NCBI GenBank assembly: GCA_023409975.1
Contig: JAEYQO010000115.1
Coordinates: forward strand, 1 to 64,000
Source of the DNA: Bacteroidota bacterium
GTDB lineage: Bacteria; Bacteroidota; Bacteroidia; Chitinophagales; Chitinophagaceae
Reading direction: 5' to 3'
Length of the DNA: 64,000 nucleotides
The notes below the pieces were generated by a model. That model had not been told where the DNA came from and searched no databases. It saw only the letters and a list, made by a program, of their open reading frames with translations. Shown one piece after another: positions 47,401 through 55,193 of this stretch. How positions within the stretch are numbered: position 1 is the first letter of the stretch; the number at the start of each line of letters is the position of its first letter. Both the position numbers and the translations under genes were made by a program.

Positions 47401-47600
47401 CCTTCCAGCGTCTGCTCGAATTCAGAGTGTTCAATCGCTGGGGACAGGAGATTTTCTCAACTACCAATCCGCAAGCTGGATGGGACGGTAGCTGGAAAGG
47501 TGTACCTCAGGATATGGGCAGCTACCAGTACCTGATCCGTGTTGCTTATCCCGATGGTTTTGTCGAAACCTATAAGGGTGATGTGACGCTCGTCCGCTAG
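44415..47600 (+). CDS. Large surface protein with T9SS type B sorting domain (paralogue of 41400)
   Basis: 1061 residues with a signal peptide (LLLGLMLLLLAGVGNRVQA, about 11-29). The N-terminal domain SHVAAADIYWDYIG matches the THL-type domain of the preceding gene, followed by similar steps (FIVDPIPYLC, LSYIRRDVQV). A 200-residue insert near 530-750 (with STIPPVAAQVT, NPLAYIAESTKFYV nearby) is not shared. The C-terminus FVPTAFTPNGDGRNDVF, FRVFNRWGQEIF, GWDGSWKGVPQDMGSYQYL, KGDVTLVR is a textbook type B sorting domain. Tandem duplication with divergence is likely. A strong terminator follows at 47627. Confidence 0.9.
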   Translation: MATKNGMFRRLLLGLMLLLLAGVGNRVQASHVAAADIYWDYIGTGPNNLHYRVTLVLFKACEPGSASLGTTAGVVFNSSCAGPINRTLPMTAGPDTMDQLCANFAPINACRVPGSVWPAFERRIYSDTITLPVACTDWKVTYTLCCRNNAINNLQGASGYNMYTEAGINNVARWNNSSPRFIVDPIPYLCQGQPAFFLNGPLDPNNDSMSTINVRPLDPALIPYAAGYSLADPIGSDPNNPYAVNQNTGTATFTPLNTGKFVLAFECADYDRQTGTQLSYIRRDVQVAVLNCNASPPDIDTTPVSITGGSWNPTPPTGGYIVGCPNTPLTFEISGKSNTISNAVFLSSTNNIVLPTSSFTVTGQGTSNPVGTFTWTPTGVDVGDYTIIFEAKDSTCNNNQPIVLKNYFVVFIKIVQGVRAGPDGFVCQLDAKPWQLSVSGPPGAIYQWSSLGGGAAQFLDDPNIPNPKANPPYNYTYVVEATNFTDQCKNKDTVNVVIDTSNSIVATPSEVVMCRPGYMQLTSQGKGNAPLKNMACGTQEIMTCSTPDVVEVQHTSSTIPPVAAQVTTSNLYSIFPSYRTARMQILLSQYDLWRANLRPGTISKIGFSVNTATPTQYHNFTISLKCTNQNEISNNLGGMETGATLVYTAPGPVVVTPGWNEFDLDMPYSWDSTKSLIVEICYNNSAAGTAAHMDAVQTFTGLQNNQPLTQFAISSMNSGSGSICQVTGAPVTYYGSRPIVRFNYCPADTVPFQYTWRPGDFLSDSTTQNPLAYIAESTKFYVSTWGRNGCRVVDSIDIKVPIHEYSVWPEDTTFCEGEAFKMIATGDYDVIQWFEDTTMNEANPTFLTAESLDCQDCDEPVGTPIVSTNYYAVMIDKDGCADTFMVKAIVKELPEVNILNNDTTIKYGQRVQLLVAGAYLYSWQPVSTLSNPNIVNPIASPTEPTRYYVYGVAENGCRNMDSVKVDIDYRDQLFVPTAFTPNGDGRNDVFRVANLTFQRLLEFRVFNRWGQEIFSTTNPQAGWDGSWKGVPQDMGSYQYLIRVAYPDGFVETYKGDVTLVR

Positions 47601-47626
47601 AAGAAAGATAACATCAGATAAACATC

Positions 47627-47652
47627 AAAAGGGTCGCGAAAGCGACCCTTTT
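47627..47652 (+). terminator. Rho-independent terminator after the T9SS pair
   Basis: Perfect 11-bp stem AAAAGGGTCGC and GCGACCCTTTT around a GAAA tetraloop, 27 bp after the stop of the 1061-residue protein. Confidence 0.85.
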
Positions 47653-47826
47653 GCATTGCGTGTGCCTTTTACATTGCGTGTGCCTTAATATTGCTAAACC
47701 TTACGATTCCGTGTCCCTTGCGATTGTTGTAGCTTACGATTGCTGTAACCTACGAACGTTGTACTTTACGATTGCTGTACCTTGCGATTCTGTATCTTAC
47801 GATTGCGGTACCTTACAGCGCTAATA
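47651..47826. repeat. Degenerate 16-bp tandem array, about 10 copies
   Basis: Units of about 16 bases follow one another with the consensus CTTACGATTGCTGTAC. Clearest copies: 47717-47732, 47733-47748, 47765-47780, 47781-47795 and 47796-47811. Earlier copies drift to TTGCATTGCGTGTGCC. It is non-coding, begins at the terminator tail and has no unique spacers. Function unknown. Confidence 0.75.
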
Positions 47827-48175
47827 GGTGACGTTCGTCAACCGAATATGCCCCTTTAGAAGGATGCATAAACCCACCCATGTCAGCGTAGATTTATGGC
47901 CGACAGCGTCGTTAGTCGTTAGTCGTTAGTTTACAATTGCAATTCTGTGTACTCATGTTCGCTTGTGCCTTCTTCCTTGTGGGTCGGTGCAACGGTTCGG
48001 TTGTCTGGCCTCGTTCTATCTTCCGGTGGAGGAGAATCAGATACTTCTACCACGTCGCTTGCCTTAAAAAGTTTACTCCGGTGGCTGGCTTCTTTGCTTC
48101 AGCCTGGGTTTAGCGTGTTGCAAGGTCATTTGGCATAAAACTTATAATTTACAGTGTAATCAAAAACATAAATAA
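47827..48175. other. Non-coding gap with a 7-bp repeat
   Basis: Nothing gene-like was found. GTCGTTAGTCGTTAGTCGTTAGT at 47908-47930 is three copies of a 7-bp unit. An open frame at 47947-48138 encodes a Ser/Leu-rich peptide without family features and was not accepted. Weak AT-rich promoter-like sequence precedes the gene at 48176. Confidence 0.6.
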
Positions 48176-48676
48176 ATGTCCTCACCTGACTGGAGCCGTT
48201 TTGTGCTCAAGATCAATATCAAAGCACCCGTAAAAGCTATTTATGACGCCTGGACGATTCCCGAACAACTGGAACAATGGTTTGTTAGGGAGGCCTCGTT
48301 CAATAGAAGCAATGATACACCAAGGGAAACATTTCTACCCGTACTTAAAGGCGACAAATACGTATGGCGCTGGCATGGACATCCCGACGAAGTGATAGAG
48401 AAAGGGGAAGTGCTGATCGCCAATGAGGTTGACAAACTACAGTTTTCCTTTACGGCCGGTGGAATTGTGACCGTTGATATAGGTGAGAGCATGGGAGAGA
48501 CGATCGTGATGCTCACACAGGAGAAAATACCTACTGATGAAAAGGGACGGATGAATTACTTCGTAGGTTGCTACGGTGGATGGACATTTTATCTTGCAAA
48601 CCTGAAATCGTATATGGAAGGAGGGATCGATCTGCGTAACAGAAACATCTCTTTCAGCAATATGGTTAACTCCTGA
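48176..48676 (+). CDS. SRPBCC/AHSA1-family protein
   Basis: 166 residues. Pattern of Activator-of-Hsp90-like START-fold proteins: FVLKINIKAPVKAIYDAWTIPEQLEQWF at the start (residues 6-33), GHPDEVIEKGEVL in the middle and GWTFYLANLKSYMEGG at the C-terminus. They bind hydrophobic ligands; the specific role is unknown. Monocistronic, ending in a bidirectional terminator. Confidence 0.87.
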   Translation: MSSPDWSRFVLKINIKAPVKAIYDAWTIPEQLEQWFVREASFNRSNDTPRETFLPVLKGDKYVWRWHGHPDEVIEKGEVLIANEVDKLQFSFTAGGIVTVDIGESMGETIVMLTQEKIPTDEKGRMNYFVGCYGGWTFYLANLKSYMEGGIDLRNRNISFSNMVNS

Positions 48677-48711
48677 TGTTTTCCCGGACGGGGCAAATAC
48701 ATTATTGCATA

Positions 48712-48742
48712 AAAAAACAGGCTGCATTGCAGCCTGTTTTTT
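48712..48742. terminator. Bidirectional terminator
   Basis: AAAAAACAGGCTGC, a short loop, then GCAGCCTGTTTTTT. It serves the SRPBCC gene on the plus strand and the convergent FN3 protein gene on the minus strand. Confidence 0.9.
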
Positions 48743-48761
48743 GTTTAATCGTTGCTTTACT

Positions 48762-50966
48762 TTAGAGCTTTTGTATCCGGAAAACGCTGCTGTTTACATC
48801 ATCTGCATATTTCAGTATGTAGATGCCTGCGGCAAGATCCCGGACATCAATTCTGAGTTCATTCTGGTCTACTGAATAGACTCTGTTGATCTTTCCGGAC
48901 AGATCCGTCAGAAGAACCCTCGCGCTTCCTGTTTTATTTCCGGTTAACTTAACAGTTACTGCTTCGCTGACAGGGTTAGGGAATACATCGACCTGAAGGC
49001 CGTTCGTGGCAACTTCTTCGATACCTGTCGGATTCGTAGTGAAACACTGTGTTGACCACGTTGAAATATCCGAAGTGCTGCAGATAGCCCGCACGTGGAG
49101 ACAATAGAACGTGTTGGGACTGAGTCCGGTAGCTGTAAAATTCGTCTGGCTTGTAGCCGTACCGAAGGCTGGAGGGGCTGTAGTGGTATCCAGCGCGTAT
49201 TCATAGTTCATCGCGCCCGAAACACTGCCCCAGCTCAGACTTGCAGATGTAGCGCTCATGCTGGTTACTATTGGTGCGGTAGGCGCCGTACAATTGACGA
49301 GTGTTGTAAAAGGTGTGGTCATCCAGGCTGAATAGATATTCGAGTCGCACCTGGTACGCAGGTGGAAGTAATAAGTAGTTCCACTGTTGAGGCTGAGCGG
49401 AGAGATGGCATTGTATAGAATGGGTTGACCAGTAAAAGTTGGTGCTGCCGGTGACGTATTGATATGGTACTCGTATCCTGAAACTCCAGGGTAGGTATTC
49501 CAGGTAATGATGGCACTATTATGCGTGATATTGGTAATAGAAACAGAGTCAGGGCCAAGACAGACGGATGGTGTTGTAAAGCTTTCTGTCGCCCATACAG
49601 AGTAGTTCGTGGTACCACAATGCGTTCGTACGTGAACATAGTAGGTGGTTCCACCTGTTAGGTTTAGAGCTGTATGGGTAGTGTCAGTGGTTGGTGTGCC
49701 TGCAGCGGGCGGTGCTGGATTGGTTGATACCTCGTATTGATAACCTGCTGCGGGTGGAACTGTAGTGGAAGAATTCCAGGCGATCTCCGCTCCATTCATG
49801 TTCACATTACTGATGAAGATATTGGCCGGCTCATGACAGGGCGGGAAGGGGTTGATAAAACCATAAGTCTGCCAGCCGGAGGTGTTGACGGAGCAATTTG
49901 ACCGGACATGGACGTAGTATTGAGCGCCGGGAATCAGACCTGTTGCATTCGCAAAGGTATCTGTAGTTGTAGTAAAACCACCTGTTGGAGGTGTAGCCGA
50001 CTGATTAATAACGTACTGATAGTCGATAACACTCGCACTGTTCCAGTGTGCTGTTGCCGAACCTGGTACGTTGTTCGTCACCCAGGGTGTACCGGTTGAA
50101 GGACACGGAGGCCAGGGCAGGGTGGTGAATGGAGTAGTGGACCACACAGAATAGCTCGTGCTCGTGCAGTAGTTACGCAGGTGGAAATAATAGTTTGTAT
50201 TTGCGTTAAGACCTGTAAGGTTGGCTGTGGTTGAGGTAGTGGTAGTGCCGGAAGACGGGAATGCAGGTGTCGTCGTCACAGCATATTCATAACCTGTCGT
50301 TGTAGCCGGAGCGGTCCAGCTAAAGTCGGCGGAAATCTGTGTGATATTAGAGGAAGTAACTCCGGTAGCATTGACACAGGGTGAGCCTGGAATGATATCA
50401 AAACCAAAATCAGCCAGACCAGCACCAGCGGTACCAGTCGCGGAAGTGACATTACCCCAGATTCTACGATTGCCTAAGGTGCTGGAAGAATTTTGTTTCA
50501 CTGAAAAACCCGTCACATATGCAGTCTGGGAAACCTCAACAATAAAATTCTGAGACCCATCCCAGAAGAACGGTGTGGTTAAAGGAATCTGGATCCAGTT
50601 GCTGCTGGTAATTCCGGTAAGGCTGAAAGTCATAGGGCCTTTCACCGTCGTTAGCCCCGTGGTAAACGGTCCGGTTACGGTTGTGGAGGCGGCAGTATAG
50701 CCCATTTTCACCGTGAAATTTGTAAAAGTAGAAGAACCACCAGCCGGGGCAGTACCAACGTTTAAATAAATATGGGTGATGTTACCCATTGGAGCCCCGG
50801 GAAAGTTTGACGGGTGATAGATCCACTGCACCTTATTGCTAGTCGTGGAGTTGAGTGGGAAATTGTTGTTACTGGTGCCGCCGGTTATAAAGTACTGAGG
50901 CGTCTGGGCAATTGCAGGCGCAGCAAATAACAGGAGCAGAAAGCTCGCTAAGTACAAAATTCTCAT
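48762..50966 (-). CDS. Secreted fibronectin type III repeat protein with T9SS type A sorting domain
   Basis: 734 residues. Signal peptide MRILYLASFLLLLFAAPAIA, an N-terminal beta-rich region of about 190 residues, then five FN3-like repeats of 85-95 residues, each with a Cys near its start and a motif like TTYYFHLRTRC followed by YSxWxTxPFTT. The last 75 residues (LQVDVFPNPVSEAVTVKL, LLTDLSGKINRVY, LAAGIYILKYA, SVFRIQKL) are a type A sorting domain. Probably a cell-surface or released adhesin-like protein. The repeats are extremely Thr/Ser-rich. Confidence 0.88.
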   Translation of the reverse strand: MRILYLASFLLLLFAAPAIAQTPQYFITGGTSNNNFPLNSTTSNKVQWIYHPSNFPGAPMGNITHIYLNVGTAPAGGSSTFTNFTVKMGYTAASTTVTGPFTTGLTTVKGPMTFSLTGITSSNWIQIPLTTPFFWDGSQNFIVEVSQTAYVTGFSVKQNSSSTLGNRRIWGNVTSATGTAGAGLADFGFDIIPGSPCVNATGVTSSNITQISADFSWTAPATTTGYEYAVTTTPAFPSSGTTTTSTTANLTGLNANTNYYFHLRNYCTSTSYSVWSTTPFTTLPWPPCPSTGTPWVTNNVPGSATAHWNSASVIDYQYVINQSATPPTGGFTTTTDTFANATGLIPGAQYYVHVRSNCSVNTSGWQTYGFINPFPPCHEPANIFISNVNMNGAEIAWNSSTTVPPAAGYQYEVSTNPAPPAAGTPTTDTTHTALNLTGGTTYYVHVRTHCGTTNYSVWATESFTTPSVCLGPDSVSITNITHNSAIITWNTYPGVSGYEYHINTSPAAPTFTGQPILYNAISPLSLNSGTTYYFHLRTRCDSNIYSAWMTTPFTTLVNCTAPTAPIVTSMSATSASLSWGSVSGAMNYEYALDTTTAPPAFGTATSQTNFTATGLSPNTFYCLHVRAICSTSDISTWSTQCFTTNPTGIEEVATNGLQVDVFPNPVSEAVTVKLTGNKTGSARVLLTDLSGKINRVYSVDQNELRIDVRDLAAGIYILKYADDVNSSVFRIQKL

Positions 50967-51099
50967 GGGTACGTTTTTAATATTCCAGATTAGTGTTGAA
51001 ATAAAGTTAAAAAAATACCCAGAGAAAAGGAAACCTATTGGTTCATTTGCAATATAATTGAAAACCGGTCAGATGTAACTGCCGGTTTTCAAGTGAGTT

Positions 51100-52086
51100 C
51101 TATTTGTTTAGTGAAATGTAATCCAGAATTCGCTTGTCACGGTTACTTCTAAGAATGATCGCTGTTGCGACCGCAGCTAGCAGTGTGACACCGATCGAAA
51201 GCCAGAGCCCTGCATTGGACTTTTTCCCTGGGGGAACATACATCACACCATTCGCGTCGACGACTGCTGGATCATCCCTGTAACGACCCTTTTTGGGTCG
51301 GGCCATTTCATCGAAATGGCGGGAGAGGTTGTGGAGTTCAGCCTGCATTTCCGGACCGGACATGGGTTTTCCGTGGCCTGTTGCAATAACCCGGGGTTTC
51401 AGAGCAGCCAGATCGAGAACTGAGTTTCTTGCCGCGTCCCAGTCGTAGGTGAAATATTTCGGTGGACCGGAAACCTTCTTTGTCTGCTTCATGACAGACA
51501 TAGCCGATTCCTGGATGGTAGTTACAATTGCATCTCCGGCAATTAAGATCCTGTCCTTTCTCCGGAAAAGGCTGATATGACCAGGTGCATGACCTGGAGT
51601 GTAGTGATATTCCCATTCCGGAAGGAATGGAACGCTTCCATCGGGCGGAAGCATACTCAGTTTTCCCTCAACATTGATGGGCTTCTTCGGGTAGACCCAG
51701 GCGATTTTAGCCATAAGTCCCCCATCCACTGTCGGATCGGGAGGCGGATAGGAGGAGCGACCACTGAGATAAGGCAGTTCAAGGTAGTGGCAATATACAG
51801 GTACCTGCCACTCCTCAGCAAGTGCTACGAGTGAACCGGTGTGGTCAAAATGGCCATGTGTGAGTATGATAGCAGAAGGCTTGCTGTCTGCACCAAATAG
51901 ATTAGCGGCCATCGCTTTGATCTTTGGCGCTGAGGATTTCAAACCGGTGTCAACAAGGACCCAATTTGCTGAAGCTGAGTCTTTTACTATATACATGTTC
52001 ACGAAAACGTCCTTTGTACCCCAGACATTTTCTGCCACATCAAAGTATACGGACTGTTTTTCCTGCGATTCTTTTAATTCTTTCAT
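51100..52086 (-). CDS. MBL-fold metallo-hydrolase with C-terminal membrane helix
   Basis: 328 residues from ATG 52086. An open frame runs further upstream through low-complexity DNA, but that part (KNKKTKTQKNKNT) is not real protein. The metal-binding motif THGHFDHTG, later His in HYTPGHAPGHIS, Asp in AGDAIV and His in TGHGKP complete a metallo-beta-lactamase site with two metals. A hydrophobic helix (WLSIGVTLLAAVATAIIL) near the C-terminus suggests membrane attachment. The substrate is unknown; glyoxalase-II-like or lactonase-like activity is possible. Confidence 0.87.
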   Translation of the reverse strand: MKELKESQEKQSVYFDVAENVWGTKDVFVNMYIVKDSASANWVLVDTGLKSSAPKIKAMAANLFGADSKPSAIILTHGHFDHTGSLVALAEEWQVPVYCHYLELPYLSGRSSYPPPDPTVDGGLMAKIAWVYPKKPINVEGKLSMLPPDGSVPFLPEWEYHYTPGHAPGHISLFRRKDRILIAGDAIVTTIQESAMSVMKQTKKVSGPPKYFTYDWDAARNSVLDLAALKPRVIATGHGKPMSGPEMQAELHNLSRHFDEMARPKKGRYRDDPAVVDANGVMYVPPGKKSNAGLWLSIGVTLLAAVATAIILRSNRDKRILDYISLNK

Positions 52087-52157
52087 AGTACTTCTTTTTA
52101 ACCCAAAGGCAGGAAATGATCTACAAAAACATGCCATATTTGGCTTTAACAGGGGGG

Positions 52158-52288
52158 GTGTGTTTTTGTTTTTTTGTTTTTTTGTGTTTTTGTTTTTTTG
52201 TGTTTTTGTCTTTTTGTTTTTTTCATTGAGGTGACAAGGATTCAACGGTAATTGCCTAAACACAAAAACACAAAAACACGAAAAAACA
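52158..52288. repeat. G/T-rich run facing an A/C-rich run (low complexity)
   Basis: 52158-52223 is a string of TTTTTG and TGTTTTTG units; 52259-52288 is a complementary ACAAAAACAC-type run. Together they could form an imperfect long hairpin upstream of the MBL gene. It is prone to slippage and creates a false Lys/Asn-rich extension of that gene. Confidence 0.75.
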
Positions 52289-52924
52289 ATTTTGCTCCAA
52301 GGGTTTACCGAAAATGGTATAACTGGGAGCCCAACAAAATAGGGAGTCTATAGGGAGGTCATAGGGAGGTCCCAGGGAGCATATAGGGAATACGCATCGT
52401 CAATAGCTTCTTTTTTACTTTCCTGAAGCATGAGAATTTCCCGACAATTAACCCGTTGGCAGGCAATATAAAATCTAGGTGGAACAAGTTGCAGCGGCGT
52501 TAAAGAATCAGAGACCCATCCTAATTCAAAGATAGTTTTCAGCAAGATACCCGCCTTCATTTTTTGTCGGATACATTTTATTTCTATTCAGAAGCCGGAA
52601 CGTCATCCTTTTTGTCCCTTGTCGAGTTAAGAGAGGGTTTCAGTATGGTCTTCAGATATCCCCGGCTGATATGAAAACAACTCCGGGCATAGTGAGCCAG
52701 CCAGCGCCCGGTTCCGGGCGCGATCAGCGTGCCTTTAGGTTGGGCCAATTCTCTGTAAGCGAGTACTACGAAGGCTGCGCGGGCAAGGTTTAGTATGATC
52801 GAAGATGTTTTCACCCCTACTATGGATAAAAAACAATTCCGCCATACCACCAATAGTTCGTTAAAACCTGCATTAGCTTCAGGTCGTCAGGTGTGTTTTT
52901 CTTATTTTGAACCGTTTTTTATTT
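52289..52924. other. Gene-poor stretch before the rhomboid gene
   Basis: Imperfect copies of ATAGGGAGGTC lie at 52349-52371, with related AGGGAG words to about 52390. Two minus-strand open frames (52348-52560, 70 residues; 52584-52853, 89 residues, TTG start) have no features I recognise and were not accepted as genes, though the second, with ATLIAPGTGRWLAHYARSC-like text, cannot be excluded. Confidence 0.5.
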
Positions 52925-53731
52925 ATGATCCTTACCATTGCTCTGATAGCAGTCACAGCTATAGTATCATACAAGGGGTTTCAGGACTCCAGCTTTCTAC
53001 AGCAATATTCCTTCAGCATTCAGCGGGTGCGTGAGTACAGGGAGTATTACCGGTATGTCACCTCTGGCTTTCTGCACGTTTCATGGATCCATCTTGCGAT
53101 CAATATGTTCGTTCTATTTGCCTTTGGCTCCGGTCTGGAGCAGGCTTTTGGGATGGTGCCCTTCCTGATCGTGTACCTTGGAAGCCTTGTGGGGGGTAAC
53201 GCCCTGGCCCTGCTCATTCATAAGCATAGCTACCGCTATACTTCTGTCGGGGCATCAGGTGCTGTAAGTGGTTTGATCTTCGGTTCGATAGCACTCGATC
53301 CTCGGTTGAGCATCTTCTTCATACCGGGTTGGATTTTCGGAGCGTTGTATGTTCTGTACACGATCTACGCAATACGATCTCAGAAAACGGACGTAGGGCA
53401 TGCGGCTCATTTAGGTGGAGCGTTGATCGGTATGTTGATATCGATTCTACTGCATCCTGCTGCTATCGTGCACAACTGGCTGGCCATACTGACGATTTTT
53501 GTGCCGGGTGCTGCTCTTGTTCTTGTAATGATTTACAGGCCGGATCTCATTCTTGTTGATAAAAAAAATCAGCGTAAGCACCTGAGTTATGAGGACAGGT
53601 ATAATCTGGACAAGTTGGATCGGAAAAAACAGGTAGACAAAATCCTGGAGAAAATTAGTGAAAAGGGCATCTCCAGCCTGACAGGTAAGGAAAAAAAGAT
53701 ACTGGAAGAATACTCGCGTTCTGGAAACTAA
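52925..53731 (+). CDS. Rhomboid family intramembrane serine protease
   Basis: 268 residues from ATG 52925; a TTG at 52907 is the alternative. About six membrane helices. The catalytic Ser is in SVGASGAVSG (GxSG), the catalytic His in GHAAHLGGALIG, and the WIHLAINMF helix with the conserved H and N forms the oxyanion side. Rhomboids cut membrane proteins within the bilayer. A basic, Lys-rich cytoplasmic tail of about 60 residues follows the last helix. It is convergent with the MlaD-like gene, 3 bp apart. Confidence 0.92.
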   Translation: MILTIALIAVTAIVSYKGFQDSSFLQQYSFSIQRVREYREYYRYVTSGFLHVSWIHLAINMFVLFAFGSGLEQAFGMVPFLIVYLGSLVGGNALALLIHKHSYRYTSVGASGAVSGLIFGSIALDPRLSIFFIPGWIFGALYVLYTIYAIRSQKTDVGHAAHLGGALIGMLISILLHPAAIVHNWLAILTIFVPGAALVLVMIYRPDLILVDKKNQRKHLSYEDRYNLDKLDRKKQVDKILEKISEKGISSLTGKEKKILEEYSRSGN

Positions 53732-53734
53732 TAT

Positions 53735-54634
53735 TTATTTCTTTCTGCCAAAGATGGTAATTCCGGGTGGGTCCTTCTGTAATTCAGAAGCAGATTTTGA
53801 AAGGCTATCTGCGCTTGATTTCAGGTTGCTATAAACGGAGTCCTGGTTCAGGATCGGGGACTCCCCCGCATCTTTGATGGATTGAGCGAGGTTCTGAAAA
53901 TTGTTTCGGATATTATTGAAACTTTCCTCCAGCGAACCTGATTTTAACCGGGACGTCTCGCCTTCTGCGTCTGTAAGGGAAGCGTTGATTTTCCGATTGG
54001 TCTCCGCGGGGTTTGAAAATGATCGTTGAAGATTCTGGATCCGGTCATCTATGTTATCCAGTTTCCTGTTTGCGCGGAAACCTGCGTCTGCAAAATTATC
54101 CGTCACTTCTCTGAATCTGATGATCTCTCTCTGGGTCTGGATTCCCCAGCCATTGATTATCAGGTGGTTGAATTGAGACATGGCGGTATCCGCGCTTCGC
54201 AGCAGGAACATACTATGTTGCAGTATTGGTGCTACCCTTGCGTGATATTCATCGAGAATGGTACTGTCTACAGAGGTACGGAACTGGCTACCCGGAGCCA
54301 TTACGCCAGGCCCATTTCCTCTTCTGAGGTGGACAGATTTCGTTCCGGTAAAATCCCCCCTGCTAATAATAGCTTCTGTTCCTTCTGGTAGCTGCTGATC
54401 TTTTTCTATTGCAAAAAGCACTTCCACTTTTTGTCCTTTTACCTGTATTTCGTCGACGTAGCCAATTTTTACACCGTCAAGGGATACGGCATCAGACTCC
54501 TGAAGGCCATTGACTTCCTGGTAGTATCCGAGGTAGGTATGTTCCGATGAAAAAAGTCCCGTATAGTTCCAGGCATAATAAAAACTGAAGATCAGGATCA
54601 ATAGTATGGCGTATCCGAGGTATCTGGAATTCAT
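53735..54634 (-). CDS. MlaD/MCE family lipid-transport protein
   Basis: 299 residues. One N-terminal membrane helix (YLGYAILLILIFSFYYAW), an MCE domain (LGYYQEVNGLQESDAVSLDGVKIGYVDEI-like, about 35-65, then SRGDFTGTKSVHLRRG) and a long helical tail. MCE proteins bind phospholipids in the periplasm and work with MlaE/MlaF-type ABC permeases. Those partners are not adjacent here. The protein has a single MCE domain, like MlaD. Confidence 0.88.
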   Translation of the reverse strand: MNSRYLGYAILLILIFSFYYAWNYTGLFSSEHTYLGYYQEVNGLQESDAVSLDGVKIGYVDEIQVKGQKVEVLFAIEKDQQLPEGTEAIISRGDFTGTKSVHLRRGNGPGVMAPGSQFRTSVDSTILDEYHARVAPILQHSMFLLRSADTAMSQFNHLIINGWGIQTQREIIRFREVTDNFADAGFRANRKLDNIDDRIQNLQRSFSNPAETNRKINASLTDAEGETSRLKSGSLEESFNNIRNNFQNLAQSIKDAGESPILNQDSVYSNLKSSADSLSKSASELQKDPPGITIFGRKK

Positions 54635-54747
54635 TGGACCTTAGTGTATGATAAAGATAGGCCATCAGGTGCAGATGTGTAGAGTCGGGTGGGCAAATCA
54701 TGGCACAGTCTTTTACAAACTGTATAGAACTTAAAAACACTTGAGCT

Positions 54748-54903
54748 TTGAGATCATTATTTTATTTGATTGCGGTTATCCTGATAATAGGTTGGTTATT
54801 AGGCGCATTCGTATGGAACGCTGGTGGATTAATTCACGCTTTACTGGTACTTGCCATCATCTCTCTGTTGATTGGCTTCATTCGCAGAGGTAGCGTTGAC
54901 TAA
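54748..54903 (+). CDS. Small two-helix membrane protein (lmo0937/DUF5670-like)
   Basis: 51 residues from a TTG start: LFYLIAVILIIGWLLGAFV, a Gly/His turn (WNAGGLIH) and ALLVLAIISLLIGFIRRG. Two membrane helices separated by a glycine-rich turn and a basic end fit the tiny lmo0937-type family common in Bacteroidota, whose function is unknown. It is easily missed because it lacks an ATG. A strong terminator follows 38 bp downstream, which supports a real gene. Confidence 0.75.
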   Translation: MRSLFYLIAVILIIGWLLGAFVWNAGGLIHALLVLAIISLLIGFIRRGSVD

Positions 54904-54941
54904 CCCATCAGTCTAAAGCATATCCACCCGGCCTGGCCGGT

Positions 54942-54973
54942 AAAAGGCAACAACTCCGAAGTTGTTGCCTTTT
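54942..54973. terminator. Rho-independent terminator
   Basis: 13-bp perfect stem AAAAGGCAACAAC and GTTGTTGCCTTTT around TCCGAA, behind the small membrane protein gene. Confidence 0.88.
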
Positions 54974-55193
54974 ATATTTGTTATCACTGCTGTCCGGTAA
55001 ACTCGTCCTTCATCACCTGAAAGCTTTTACTCATAGTGTTGCTGGTTCGGGATTCGGTTATTGCTTTTCGATTCCCATGCCCTTAGATGTTAATTTGCCA
55101 GGGCAAAAATGGCTAATTATATATAAATTGTAAAAAATCCAACTCTGGCTGGTGATCTCTCGTCTAGAGTAGAATACTCAAATTTTTCATTTT
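54974..55193. other. Gap before the THL-type protein
   Basis: 220 bp with nothing gene-like. AT-rich sequence near 55130-55190 probably holds the promoter of the following gene, but no exact TAnnTTTG box was seen. Confidence 0.4.

Noticed and set aside
47947..48138. 63-codon plus-strand frame
   Set aside because: Ser/Leu-rich, low-complexity product in a repeat-rich gap without promoter or family features.
52087..52263. N-terminal extension of the MBL-fold protein
   Set aside because: The extension is encoded by slippage-prone T/G repeats and has a Lys/Asn/Thr-only composition; the ATG at 52086 fits the family.
52584..52853. 89-codon minus-strand frame before the rhomboid gene
   Set aside because: TTG start, no recognised family, no promoter box; too weak to list as a gene.
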